From assembly GCA_965602945.1 (NCBI GenBank), contig CBFDBC010000138.1:1-10190 (forward strand): a DNA stretch of 10,190 nt, in the 5' to 3' direction. Positions within the stretch are counted from its first letter, which is position 1. Every line of letters begins with the position of its first letter. Under the pieces are notes generated by a model that worked only from the letters and a program-made list of their open reading frames with translations, searched no databases and was not told the DNA's origin. The translations under genes and the position numbers were made by a program. This stretch comes from JAUXEH01 sp965602945. GTDB taxonomy: Bacteria > Acidobacteriota > Aminicenantia > Aminicenantales > Aminicenantaceae. Positions 1 through 6,371 of this stretch are shown here, one piece after another.

Positions 1-1464
1 TCCTCGGAGGGCGAAGAGGTCGAGGCGGAATTCCTGGGCATGGACCCGGAAACCCACCTGGCGCTGGTCAAGGCCAAGGACAAGAAATGGAAGCCGATCG
101 AGATGGGCCGGATGGAGAGTCTCTCCGCCGGGTCGGAAATCGCGGTCGTCTGCTTTTCCCCGGAAGAGAAGGCCGCCATCACCAAGGGGATCGTTAGCTC
201 TGTCGGGAGAGACAGCCTGCGCCTCAACGTGACGGTGATACCGGGGGCCAGCGGAAGCCCCGTGATCGACATGCAGGGCCGGATGGTCGGCCTGGTGCGA
301 GGGGCCTACGTGGGAGAGATCGGGATATCCGTGGAAGGGCGTCGGGTCTCGGCCGGCAACATCATGCTGAGCCGCATGGAAGGCCCTTCTTCGGGCATCG
401 CGTCCGCCATCCCGCTGGATGTCGTGCACAAGGTGTCCACGGAGATCAGGGAGACCGGTAAGGTACGCCGCGGCTGGCTGGGTGTAAGTTTCTTCATCAA
501 TGACGATGATGAGATCGAGATCGCTACCGTAGAGGCCGAATCTCCTGCGAGCGACGCCGGACTCGAGGAGGGCGATGTCCTCCTGGAGATCGACGGCCAG
601 GAGATCGTCGACCAGGAGATGCTGTACCGGGAGATCCGGATGCACACACCGGGAGACGAGGTCGACCTGCGCATCGAGAGGCAGGGAAAGGAACAGAAGG
701 TCGAGGTCGAGCTGGGCGAATACTCCCAGCTTGCGATCGCACGTGAACTGGGATTCGAGTTCCCGGAGTTGTTCCAGTTAAAACCGGGCGATACACCGAA
801 CATCTTACGTTCTACCCCCGACAGGCTCCTGAACTGGGTATCGGAAGACCGGAAATTCATCGGCGTCCAGATCCAGCCGTTGAACGCTGAACTGGCCGAA
901 TTCTTCGGCGTGGAGGACGGTGCCGGCCTCCTCATCTCCCCTGTCGAAAAAGACACACCCGCGCAGAAACCCGGCCTCAGGGTCGGTGACGTGATCGTCC
1001 GGGCCGACGGGAAGGTCATGAAGACCAACGACCGACTCTCCCGCCTGATCCAGGAGATGGAGGAAGGTGACAAGGTCAAGCTGGAGATCGTCCGCGACAA
1101 GAAGACACGCACCGTAGAAGTGGAAGTGGCCGTGGAAAAAAGCACGAGGCGTCGGTTCGCGCCGGAAGACACCGGCGGCACACTGGCGCGGACTTTCGAG
1201 AGGTACAGGAATTCTTTCGAGGCCCAACAGAAGACCTCCGCAGAGGCGGCCAGAAGGCACGCCGAGGCCCTCAAGCTTTATCAGGAGAATATGAGGCAGC
1301 GGAGCGAACGGCTGAAACTGGAAAATATCCAGGAATCGCTGAAGAGAGAAGTAGAGGTAAGAAGGAATCATGAAGAGTACCGGAAGCAGGCCTTCGATCA
1401 ACAGAAAAAGGCCACAGACAGGCTCAAGCTCGTTTTAGAGCGGTATCGGTGCATAAAAGTGTAA
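1..1464 (+). CDS. HtrA/DegP-like serine protease with two PDZ domains and coiled-coil tail (5' truncated by window)
   Basis: The frame is open from base 1, so the N-terminus (signal peptide and catalytic His) lies outside the window; the first in-frame ATG at 40 is internal. Counting from that Met: the end of a trypsin-like fold with the serine motif GASGSP (Ser71, family usual GNSGGP) at 69-74; PDZ1 about 144-227, opening RRGWLGV; PDZ2 about 272-367, opening KFIGVQI; then a charged, Glu/Lys/Arg/Gln-rich coiled coil about 382-470. HtrA proteins are periplasmic or envelope quality-control proteases or chaperones. The segment that should carry the catalytic Asp (DegP SDIAL) reads PETHLAL, so the Asp appears to be His6, which may mean a weak or inactive protease. 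The long coiled-coil tail is unusual for DegP/DegS. The stop TAA is followed by an intrinsic terminator. Family assignment is firm; activity is uncertain. Confidence 0.9.
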   Translation, partial: SSEGEEVEAEFLGMDPETHLALVKAKDKKWKPIEMGRMESLSAGSEIAVVCFSPEEKAAITKGIVSSVGRDSLRLNVTVIPGASGSPVIDMQGRMVGLVRGAYVGEIGISVEGRRVSAGNIMLSRMEGPSSGIASAIPLDVVHKVSTEIRETGKVRRGWLGVSFFINDDDEIEIATVEAESPASDAGLEEGDVLLEIDGQEIVDQEMLYREIRMHTPGDEVDLRIERQGKEQKVEVELGEYSQLAIARELGFEFPELFQLKPGDTPNILRSTPDRLLNWVSEDRKFIGVQIQPLNAELAEFFGVEDGAGLLISPVEKDTPAQKPGLRVGDVIVRADGKVMKTNDRLSRLIQEMEEGDKVKLEIVRDKKTRTVEVEVAVEKSTRRRFAPEDTGGTLARTFERYRNSFEAQQKTSAEAARRHAEALKLYQENMRQRSERLKLENIQESLKREVEVRRNHEEYRKQAFDQQKKATDRLKLVLERYRCIKV

Positions 1465-1491
1465 ACTTGCTTTTGTGCCCTTTTTAACATC

Positions 1492-1534
1492 GGGAGGCAG
1501 GGATATCGCACATCCCTCGCCTCCCTTCTTTTTT
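1492..1534 (+). terminator. Intrinsic terminator of the HtrA-like gene
   Basis: A 13-nt GC-rich arm at 1492-1504 (GGGAGGCAGGGAT) pairs with 1512-1525 (ATCCCTCGCCTCCC, one bulged C) around a 7-nt loop. A T-rich tract TTCTTTTTT follows at 1526-1534. It starts 27 nt after the stop codon at 1462-1464. No A-tract lies on the other side, so it should work only for plus-strand transcription. Confidence 0.9.
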
Positions 1535-1548
1535 ACCTGGATCATTCA

Positions 1549-1608
1549 TAAGAATTGCCGATATTGAGTGTCAAACAAAGGAACATCTATTCATATCGGC
1601 AATTCTTA
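1549..1608. repeat. Perfect 16-bp inverted repeat with 28-nt spacer
   Basis: TAAGAATTGCCGATAT at 1549-1564 is the exact reverse complement of ATATCGGCAATTCTTA at 1593-1608, separated by 28 nt. The pairing stops at both edges (1548/1609 and 1565/1592 do not match). It would form a long cruciform or RNA hairpin. It lies 15 nt after the HtrA terminator and is not followed by a T-tract, so it does not look like a second terminator. It could be a remnant of a mobile element or a protein-binding site; its function is unknown. Confidence 0.75.
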
Positions 1609-1630
1609 CCCTTCGGGCGAGCCAATCTTA

Positions 1631-1725
1631 CCACATCGACTTCGTTGTGGCCCAATCGCAGTAGTACACTACAGCTCATGAGCCGCTTCCTTGTCGCTGT
1701 AGCAATCTTGGCCCGTGAATAATCC
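1631..1725. repeat. ~95-bp intergenic repeat unit, copy A
   Basis: Copy A of a diverged tandem pair (copy B at 1732-1827, period about 101 nt). The two share conserved ends: CACATCNACTTCGTTGNGG at the left and CCGTGAATAA at the right; the middle is more diverged. Inside copy A is a hairpin at 1631-1650 (CCACA/TGTGG plus CGA/TCG), a palindrome GCTCATGAGC at 1674-1683, and a 7-bp inverted pair CTACAGC 1669-1675 with GCTGTAG 1696-1702. No coding potential is evident. Confidence 0.7.
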
Positions 1726-1731
1726 AGCTCG

Positions 1732-1827
1732 GCACATCTACTTCGTTGCGGAGGATTCGCGGTGAATTATCACAGCTTCACCCCCCGACGCCTCGTATCT
1801 GTACCACACTGGATCCGTGAATAACTT
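1732..1827. repeat. ~96-bp intergenic repeat unit, copy B
   Basis: Second, diverged copy of the unit at 1631-1725. By eye the left 20 bases agree at 17 positions and the last 37 at roughly two thirds; the middle is largely different. The ACAG...CTGT pair that forms the 7-bp stem in copy A is kept at equivalent positions, which hints at a conserved fold. The unit ends about 30 nt beyond the trmH stop codon, in the 3' flank of the minus-strand heptose operon. Confidence 0.65.
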
Positions 1828-1856
1828 GGGCTCCCGAATTATTCTGCGATCGGAAT

Positions 1857-2441
1857 CTATTCGTGGTTGCGGGAGAGCCATTTCTTCTTGAACGACTCGA
1901 ACTCTTGGGGTGAGAGGGACGAGGAATAGCCGGCCAGGCGGCGCTGTCTGAGCGCCTCGTACAAAATGATGCCAACGGAAACCGAGAGGTTGAGGCTCTG
2001 GGCCATGCCGGACATGGGGATGCGGATGACATGGTCGGCTTCCTCTAGCGCTTCCCGGGAAATTCCTTCCGATTCGTTTCCGAACACTATGGCCAGGGGC
2101 CGGGTGTAGTCCACATCCGTGTAAGGAACCGCTTCGGGTCCCAGGTGAGTGGCGGCGATGCTGAAGCCCCGTTCTTTCAGGTGCAGAAGACACTCCCTTG
2201 TCGACGAATAGCGTGTCAGGTTGAGCCATTTCTCGGCCCGTGTGGAGATGGCCTGGTTCACGGGGAAGGGCTCGTCGGCGGCATGGATGACGTCCACGTT
2301 GAGGACACCGGCGGCATCGCAGGTTCGGACCACGGCGCTGGCATTGTGGGTGTTTGTCACTTCTTCCAGCACGATGTGGAGGTCGGGCTGCCTCTCTGAG
2401 AGTACTCGCCCGACCTTTGCGATCCGTTCACGTGTGGGCAT
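1857..2441 (-). CDS. trmH: tRNA (guanosine-2'-O)-methyltransferase, SpoU/TrmH family
   Basis: 194-residue SPOUT (trefoil-knot) methyltransferase, expected to use SAM to 2'-O-methylate G18 in the tRNA D-loop. Motif 1 is HNASAVVRTCDA (Asn33, catalytic-type Arg39); motif 2 is AIVFGNESEGIS at 117-128 (Glu123); motif 3 is IPMSGMAQSLNLSVS at 141-155 (Asn151). The N-terminal RQPDLHIVLEEV and the DYTRPLAIVFG stretch closely resemble E. coli TrmH; the C-terminus is shorter than E. coli's 229 residues, lacking most of the extension. The start is ATG at 2441, only 11 bp after the ICMT-like stop, so it is the last gene of the operon. No clear terminator follows; the repeat-bearing region lies downstream. 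Placement with LPS genes is probably co-transcription, not a functional link. Confidence 0.93.
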   Translation of the reverse strand: MPTRERIAKVGRVLSERQPDLHIVLEEVTNTHNASAVVRTCDAAGVLNVDVIHAADEPFPVNQAISTRAEKWLNLTRYSSTRECLLHLKERGFSIAATHLGPEAVPYTDVDYTRPLAIVFGNESEGISREALEEADHVIRIPMSGMAQSLNLSVSVGIILYEALRQRRLAGYSSSLSPQEFESFKKKWLSRNHE

Positions 2442-2452
2442 GGTCGTGATCC

Positions 2453-3004
2453 CTATATGAAGATCCGTATCCCCATGAACAATAGGAATATCAGTGCCCC
2501 AACCAGGGCCCTGTACTCCTTGTTGGACTTGTACAGGTCCCAGGAAAAAGACTTGATGCGGGCGTTCGTGTAAGGGCGCCGATGAGGGAAAAAAAGCGGT
2601 ACCTCACGGCTGTATGCCGAATAAGATTCCGGGAACAGATCTTCCATGACTTTTCTTTCCTTGTATATGGTCACGGGGTAGAAGAGAAGGAAGTTCAGGG
2701 CAAACAAGGCCGCCACCCACCAGGACCGGGCGGCCGCCGTGATTCCGAGGGCGATCCATAGGCTGCCGAGGTAGAGCGGATTTCGTGTGTACCGGTAGGG
2801 ACCGGAGGTCGTGAGCTCGCGGTCCTTTGTCAAGTGGCCGCAGGCCCAGCCGCGAAACAGCAGGCCCAGGAAGATGAATCCGGCGCCGGCAAGAAGTGAC
2901 AGCCAGTTGGGCCGGGCCAGGAAAACGGTCGCGATAACGCTGATCAGGCTGGCGCGTACGCGCCAGCGGTAGAGGGATCGCGCGATGTCAGTTTTTATTG
3001 GCAT
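2453..3004 (-). CDS. Isoprenylcysteine carboxyl methyltransferase / phospholipid methyltransferase-like membrane protein
   Basis: 183-residue integral membrane protein of the ICMT/PEMT superfamily. The signature GPYRYTRNPLYLG sits at 68-80, and a second conserved block KERKVMEDLFPESYSAYSRE at 115-134 contributes the SAM-site Glu and the FP element. Hydrophobic segments are visible near 17-32, 34-52, 78-112 (one or two helices) and 166-183; the last is a C-terminal anchor after a basic linker. Bacterial members methylate various small or lipid substrates and the substrate cannot be told here. Its ATG at 3004 lies inside the end of the GT9 gene (17-bp overlap), so it is translationally linked to the heptosyltransferase. 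A role in modifying an envelope lipid is possible but is inference from context only. Confidence 0.82.
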   Translation of the reverse strand: MPIKTDIARSLYRWRVRASLISVIATVFLARPNWLSLLAGAGFIFLGLLFRGWACGHLTKDRELTTSGPYRYTRNPLYLGSLWIALGITAAARSWWVAALFALNFLLFYPVTIYKERKVMEDLFPESYSAYSREVPLFFPHRRPYTNARIKSFSWDLYKSNKEYRALVGALIFLLFMGIRIFI

Positions 3005-4025
3005 GTTCTTCCAGCCGTTCCCGGGAAAGGCGGGCGACCTCCTCAGGCTTGAGGGCCGCCATACATTTGAGATCCGGGCAGGTTCGCTGATAGCAGTAGC
3101 TGCATTCTAGGGGGTGGAAAACGGTCTTGTCCTCCGCTCTGAAAGGACCGTTGCGCCTTGGATTGGTTGGGCCGAAGACCGCCACTACAGGCCTCGAGAG
3201 CGCACAGGCCGCCTGAAGGGCGAAGGTGTCGCCGCTCACGACCAGGTCCGCGGCCTTGAGAAGGGCCATGACCTCCTTGAGGGGCAGGAACGGAGTAAGA
3301 GGGATTCCGGATCCGCTGGAGATCTCTTCGGCCAGGAGCCTTTCCGGTTCGGTCCCCCAGAGCAGGACCGGGAAAATATCCGGGCTTTTCAAGCCGGCGA
3401 TCACGGCCTTCCATTTGTCGGCGGTCCATCGTTTGGTATCCCACGCCGCCCCTACATTGATGACCACAAGCCTGGCCCCGCCGTTGAATCCGAGGGCCCG
3501 CATCTTCTCCTTCACATGGACCTGAAGGGACTCCGGCAGTTCTATGGGGAACACGAGACTTTCCTCCCGGATTCCCAGGCTTTTGAGGAGGCTCAGGTTT
3601 TTATGGATCACGTGTTCGTCCGGGGGAAATCGGTTCGCGTGATGAGTATAAAAAATGGAGGCCAGTGGCTCTCTCAGGTCGGCCCTGTTAAATCCCATCT
3701 TCTTCCGGGACCTGGACAGCCAGGTGATCAGCCCGGATTTGATCAGGCCCTGAAAGTCGATGGCCACCTGGTCCCTGTCCCGGATCTCATGCAGGATGCG
3801 TGAGAGCTCCTTCCGGAACTCTTTTGTGTGCCATCTCCATCGTTTGGTCAGCACAACCACGACCCGGTCCAGGCCCGGTACCAGCTCGAGGATCTCCCTG
3901 CCGTTCTCCTCGACCACCCATGTGATTTCTGCATCGGGGTGGGCGGAGCGCAGGGCGGCGAAAGCCGGCAGGGTGTGTATGATATCCCCCAGGGAGCTGA
4001 GCCGGATGATGAGGAACTTATTCAT
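2988..4025 (-). CDS. Glycosyltransferase family 9, lipopolysaccharide heptosyltransferase (WaaC-like)
   Basis: 345-residue GT-B enzyme that should transfer heptose from ADP-heptose to the LPS inner core at the cytoplasmic face of the inner membrane. The N-terminus MNKFLIIRLSSLGDIIHTLP carries the family GD motif (Asp14). The second domain has VINVGAAWDTKRWTADKW at 188-205 (Lys198 type) and VVSGDTFALQAACAL at 262-276, followed by VFGPTNPRRNGPF. The C-terminal CSYCYQRTCPDLKCM cysteine cluster at 308-322 is common in family members. The usual DTG-x-x-H motif reads DTFALQ, missing the Gly and His. I chose ATG 4025 because it begins the conserved N-terminus and overlaps the rfaE2 stop as ATGAATAA; the frame stays open to 4175, but that extension has no family resemblance. 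Whether it is heptosyltransferase I or another GT9 member is not certain. Confidence 0.88.
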   Translation of the reverse strand: MNKFLIIRLSSLGDIIHTLPAFAALRSAHPDAEITWVVEENGREILELVPGLDRVVVVLTKRWRWHTKEFRKELSRILHEIRDRDQVAIDFQGLIKSGLITWLSRSRKKMGFNRADLREPLASIFYTHHANRFPPDEHVIHKNLSLLKSLGIREESLVFPIELPESLQVHVKEKMRALGFNGGARLVVINVGAAWDTKRWTADKWKAVIAGLKSPDIFPVLLWGTEPERLLAEEISSGSGIPLTPFLPLKEVMALLKAADLVVSGDTFALQAACALSRPVVAVFGPTNPRRNGPFRAEDKTVFHPLECSYCYQRTCPDLKCMAALKPEEVARLSRERLEEHANKN

Positions 4026-4500
4026 GTTTGAATCCGGCACTGATGTCCCGGATGAGTTCCGAGGTATTTTTGACTTTAGGACCGCCGGTGATGGCGATGC
4101 GCCCCCCGTATGCCCGCACCGTTTCCCTCTCAGGTACGGTGTCGGTGGTGTAGTCCGAGCCTTTGGCGTGCACATCGGGCTTAAGCGTCTGGAGGACCTG
4201 CTCTACGGTATCTTCATCAAAGATGGTGACGAAATCCACACACGAAAACGCGGCCAGGATCTCAGCCCTTTCCGCTTCTGGGAGGATGGGGCGGCCCTCG
4301 CCCTTGAGGCGGCGGACGGATGCATCTGAGTTGAGGGCCGCGACCAGGATGTCGCCTTGAGCCTTGGCCTCCTCGAGATAACGGATGTGCCCCACGTGGA
4401 TCAGGTCGAAACACCCGTTTGCCAGGACGATGGATCTGCCGCGGGATCGTTCCGTTCGGATGATGCCTGCCAGCCGGTCGAGGGGATGGTATTTATCCAA
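4018..4500 (-). CDS. rfaE2: D-glycero-beta-D-manno-heptose 1-phosphate adenylyltransferase
   Basis: 160-residue nucleotidyltransferase (hldC-type, equal to the C-terminal domain of E. coli HldE) that makes ADP-heptose from heptose-1-P and ATP. It shows the NGCFDLIHVGHIRYL block at 28-42 with the HxGH active site (His35, His38), then RRLKGEGRPILPEAERAEIL, and KGSDYTTDTVPERE at 113-126 typical of the heptose enzyme. The C-terminal ISELI-like segment reads NTSELIRDI. The start codon is TTG at 4500: no ATG or GTG is available before the conserved core, and no Shine-Dalgarno is seen, so translation probably depends on coupling to the hldA-type gene, whose double stop TAATAA begins 8 nt upstream. 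Its own stop overlaps the GT9 start. Here kinase and adenylyltransferase are separate proteins, unlike the fused E. coli HldE. Confidence 0.92.
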   Translation of the reverse strand: MDKYHPLDRLAGIIRTERSRGRSIVLANGCFDLIHVGHIRYLEEAKAQGDILVAALNSDASVRRLKGEGRPILPEAERAEILAAFSCVDFVTIFDEDTVEQVLQTLKPDVHAKGSDYTTDTVPERETVRAYGGRIAITGGPKVKNTSELIRDISAGFKHE

Positions 4501-4505
4501 TGTTA

Positions 4506-5510
4506 TTATAGTTTGATCACTGCGTCTCTGAGTTCGGTGGTGGATACGGTGGCCGTACCCTTTTTCATGACGACGATCGCTCCGGCATAGTTGGCCAGGG
4601 CCGCCGCCTCTCTGAAGGAGGCCCCAGCTGCCAGCGCCAGGGTCATGACACTGATCACGGTGTCTCCCGCGCCCGTGACATCCACAATGTCCGAGGGGCC
4701 GCGGATGGGGATCGAAAACAGGGGGCGGCCGCGTTCGAAAAGGACCATGCCCTTGGATCCCCGTGTAAGGAGTACGGCCCTGGCGGCGGTCCGCCTAAGG
4801 AGCCTCCGGCCCGTCTCTTTCAGCCAGTCGTGGTCGTCGCCTGAATCCCTCTGGAGGGCATGCTCCATTTCCGGTTCGTTGGGCGTGGAGACGGTTGTTC
4901 CCGGGAAGTTGAGCAGGCGGAAGCGCGAATCCAGGGTCATGTGTGTGCCGGATTTCAGGTAGAGCGGGTGGATCTTCCGGTAGAGGTCCTCCTTGACGGT
5001 GAAATAGTGGTAATCGGAGATGAGGAGGGCATCGATCTGTTTCCTGACAGCCCTGAGTGTTCCGAGCAGGCCTGTCTTGACGGTGGGAGTATCAGGGACA
5101 CGGCCCTCGCGGTCGATACGGAGGATCTGCTGCTTGCGCGTGTTCTCCTCCCCGGCTAAAACGCGGGTTTTCATGGGAGTGGAGAAATCTTTGGCTGTTA
5201 TGAGATGGTCTGCCGTGATGCCGTGCTTTTTGATCATCGAGCGGATCCTGCGCCCGGCCGCATCAGAGCCGATCACGCCGACGGGAAAAGGCGCGGCGCC
5301 CAGGGTTTTCAGGTTGAGTAGAGCATTTCCCGCACCCCCCAGAGCATAGGAATTGGCCTCATGGGACAGGATGAGGACGGGAGCCTCCCGGGAGATGCGG
5401 CGGGTGTAGCCGAACAGGTATTCGTCCAGGATGTAGTCGCCCCAGACCGCGACCCTTCGACCGGGAAAGCGGTCGATCAATTCCAGGAGTCGTTTTTGTT
5501 CTTTTTGCAC
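4506..5510 (-). CDS. rfaE1: D-glycero-beta-D-manno-heptose-7-phosphate kinase (PfkB/ribokinase fold)
   Basis: Sugar kinase expected to phosphorylate heptose-7-P at C1, the step before RfaE2. From the GTG start (334 aa): GRRVAVWGDYILDEY at 17-31, the substrate-side GYTRRISREAPVLI, GGAGN at 58-62 (PfkB N-terminal signature), and DVTGAGDT at 277-284 with the catalytic Asp283. The VSTPNEPE block matches the TPN element of RfaE1. No ATG fits: GTG at 5510 gives the usual family length but lacks a Shine-Dalgarno; TTG at 5555 adds 15 residues and has GGGGAG 10 nt upstream, but that AT-rich stretch also looks like a promoter. It is the first gene of the operon, 5 bp before rfaE2. Some substrate-loop residues (DYHYF for the usual DYxKG) differ, so a related sugar phosphate cannot be excluded, but the context argues for heptose. 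Confidence 0.87.
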   Translation of the reverse strand: MQKEQKRLLELIDRFPGRRVAVWGDYILDEYLFGYTRRISREAPVLILSHEANSYALGGAGNALLNLKTLGAAPFPVGVIGSDAAGRRIRSMIKKHGITADHLITAKDFSTPMKTRVLAGEENTRKQQILRIDREGRVPDTPTVKTGLLGTLRAVRKQIDALLISDYHYFTVKEDLYRKIHPLYLKSGTHMTLDSRFRLLNFPGTTVSTPNEPEMEHALQRDSGDDHDWLKETGRRLLRRTAARAVLLTRGSKGMVLFERGRPLFSIPIRGPSDIVDVTGAGDTVISVMTLALAAGASFREAAALANYAGAIVVMKKGTATVSTTELRDAVIKL

Positions 5511-5526
5511 GGAACTATGACACAGA

Positions 5527-5555
5527 TTTTTATCAGAAATCAGGGAAAAAAGCAA
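5527..5555 (-). promoter_or_regulatory. Possible sigma70-type promoter of the heptose operon
   Basis: On the minus strand, TTGCTT (5555-5550) and TAAAAA (5532-5527) are separated by 17 nt, with four of six consensus bases each. It lies in the only gap upstream of the five-gene operon, facing away from the divergent repair gene. If real, transcription starts near 5520, which favours the GTG 5510 start for the kinase with a very short leader. The hexamer match is modest, so confidence is low. Confidence 0.35.
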
Positions 5556-5614
5556 TCAGGTCGTGCTCCCCATGCGCTCGCACGATGCCACGGCAGCGGG
5601 GATGATGCGGTCGA

Positions 5615-5643
5615 TTGATTAATTGAGCCATATTGATTAGAGT
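5615..5643 (+). promoter_or_regulatory. Possible promoter of the alkylation-repair/beta-lactamase-fold unit
   Basis: TTGATT (5615-5620) and TAGAGT (5638-5643) are 17 nt apart in an AT-rich patch that stands out from the GC-rich flanks. An AGGAG ribosome-binding site follows at 5655-5659, 10 nt before the ATG at 5670. A short direct repeat ATTGATTA occurs twice here (5614-5621 and 5632-5639). Each hexamer matches consensus at four positions only. Confidence 0.4.
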
Positions 5644-5669
5644 GAGAGATTCGCAGGAGTCGTGAACGC

Positions 5670-6365
5670 ATGCGTGTGGATGAAGTGGTAAGGAGATTGG
5701 AGTCGTTGGGCGACGCGAAGGCTGTGGAGGGGATGGCCCGGTTTGGGATAACGGCCGAAACCGTCTACGGGGTGAGCATGCCGCGCCTGAGGGCACTGGC
5801 CAAAGATATCGGGATCGATCATGTCCGGGCCCTGGCGCTGTGGCGTTTGCCCAACCGGGAGACGCGCATTCTGGCCGGCATGACTGCGGACCGCGCACAG
5901 GTGACCGAGGCATTGATGGAGGGATGGGTTCTGGACTTCGACTCCTGGGAGGTCTGCGACCAGACCCTGTTGAACCTCTTCGACAGAACCCCGTTCGCCC
6001 GCGCAAAAGCCGTTGATTGGTCGTTCCGCGACGAGGAGTTCGTCAAGCGGGCGGGATATGTGCTCATGGCCCGCCTGGCCACGGTCGATAAGGAAGCGGA
6101 GAATGCTGTGTTTCAGACTTTTCTCCCCCATATCCGGCGGGGGGCTGAGGATGAGCGCAACTTTGTCAAGAAAGCCGTGAACTGGGCCCTGCGCCAGATC
6201 GGGAAACGAAACCTGAGCCTGAACCGGGACGCGACAGTAGAGGCTGAGGCAGTCCTGCGGCTGGGATCGCGGGCTGCCCGCTGGATAGCAAATGACGCGC
6301 TCAGAGAACTGCGTAGTGAAGCCGTTCAGGCGCGTCTCAGAAAAAAACAAATCACGACGGAGTGA
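5670..6365 (+). CDS. AlkD-like DNA alkylation repair protein (HEAT-like repeats)
   Basis: 231-residue all-helical protein of the DNA alkylation repair enzyme family (PF08713 type). AlkD members are glycosylases that remove N3- and N7-alkylated purines without base flipping. Family hallmarks in order: MARFGI and YGVSMPRLRALAKDIG at 22-48, WRLPNRETRILAGM at 58-71, DSWEVCDQTLLNLF at 91-104 (Trp93 and Asp97 at the positions usual for DNA contact and catalysis), FVKRAGYVLMARLA at 124-137, and DERNFVKKAVNWALRQIGKRN at 161-181. The start ATG 5670 has AGGAG 10 nt upstream. It is followed after 6 bp by the beta-lactamase-fold gene, so the two are probably co-transcribed. The family is clear; some members of this subgroup have lost glycosylase activity, so the exact substrate is inference. 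Confidence 0.88.
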   Translation: MRVDEVVRRLESLGDAKAVEGMARFGITAETVYGVSMPRLRALAKDIGIDHVRALALWRLPNRETRILAGMTADRAQVTEALMEGWVLDFDSWEVCDQTLLNLFDRTPFARAKAVDWSFRDEEFVKRAGYVLMARLATVDKEAENAVFQTFLPHIRRGAEDERNFVKKAVNWALRQIGKRNLSLNRDATVEAEAVLRLGSRAARWIANDALRELRSEAVQARLRKKQITTE

Positions 6366-6371
6366 GGAAAG

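Larger units (their letters stand above)
1535..1856. other. 322-bp non-coding region between the HtrA-like gene and trmH
   Basis: No gene seen. It holds the 16-bp inverted repeat (1549-1608), the two tandem ~100-bp repeat units (1631-1827), and a pair of imperfect inverted ends: CTGGATCATTCAT at 1537-1549 against GTGAATAATCCAG at 1715-1727 (11 of 13 bases when one is complemented). Both flanking genes point into this region. An open minus-strand frame reaching 1738 is the out-of-frame shadow of trmH. Confidence 0.7.

Noticed and set aside
306..1274. 322-codon open frame on the minus strand inside the HtrA-like gene
   Set aside because: Ser/Arg-rich shadow of the opposite strand; the plus frame carries two PDZ domains.
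1631..1827. CRISPR array
   Set aside because: Only two imperfect long units with a 6-nt gap between them; no short exact repeats with unique spacers and no cas genes.
1846..1880. Third copy of the intergenic repeat (ATCTATTCGTGGTTGCGG resembles the left end)
   Set aside because: It falls at the 3' coding end of trmH, the match needs gaps, and the rest of the unit is absent.
1738..2229. 163-codon minus-strand frame overlapping trmH
   Set aside because: Out-of-frame with a clear TrmH and reads through the non-coding repeats; no family features.
4026..4175. Upstream extension of the GT9 gene to 4175
   Set aside because: The added 50 residues overlap rfaE2 and have no family similarity; the conserved N-terminus begins at ATG 4025.
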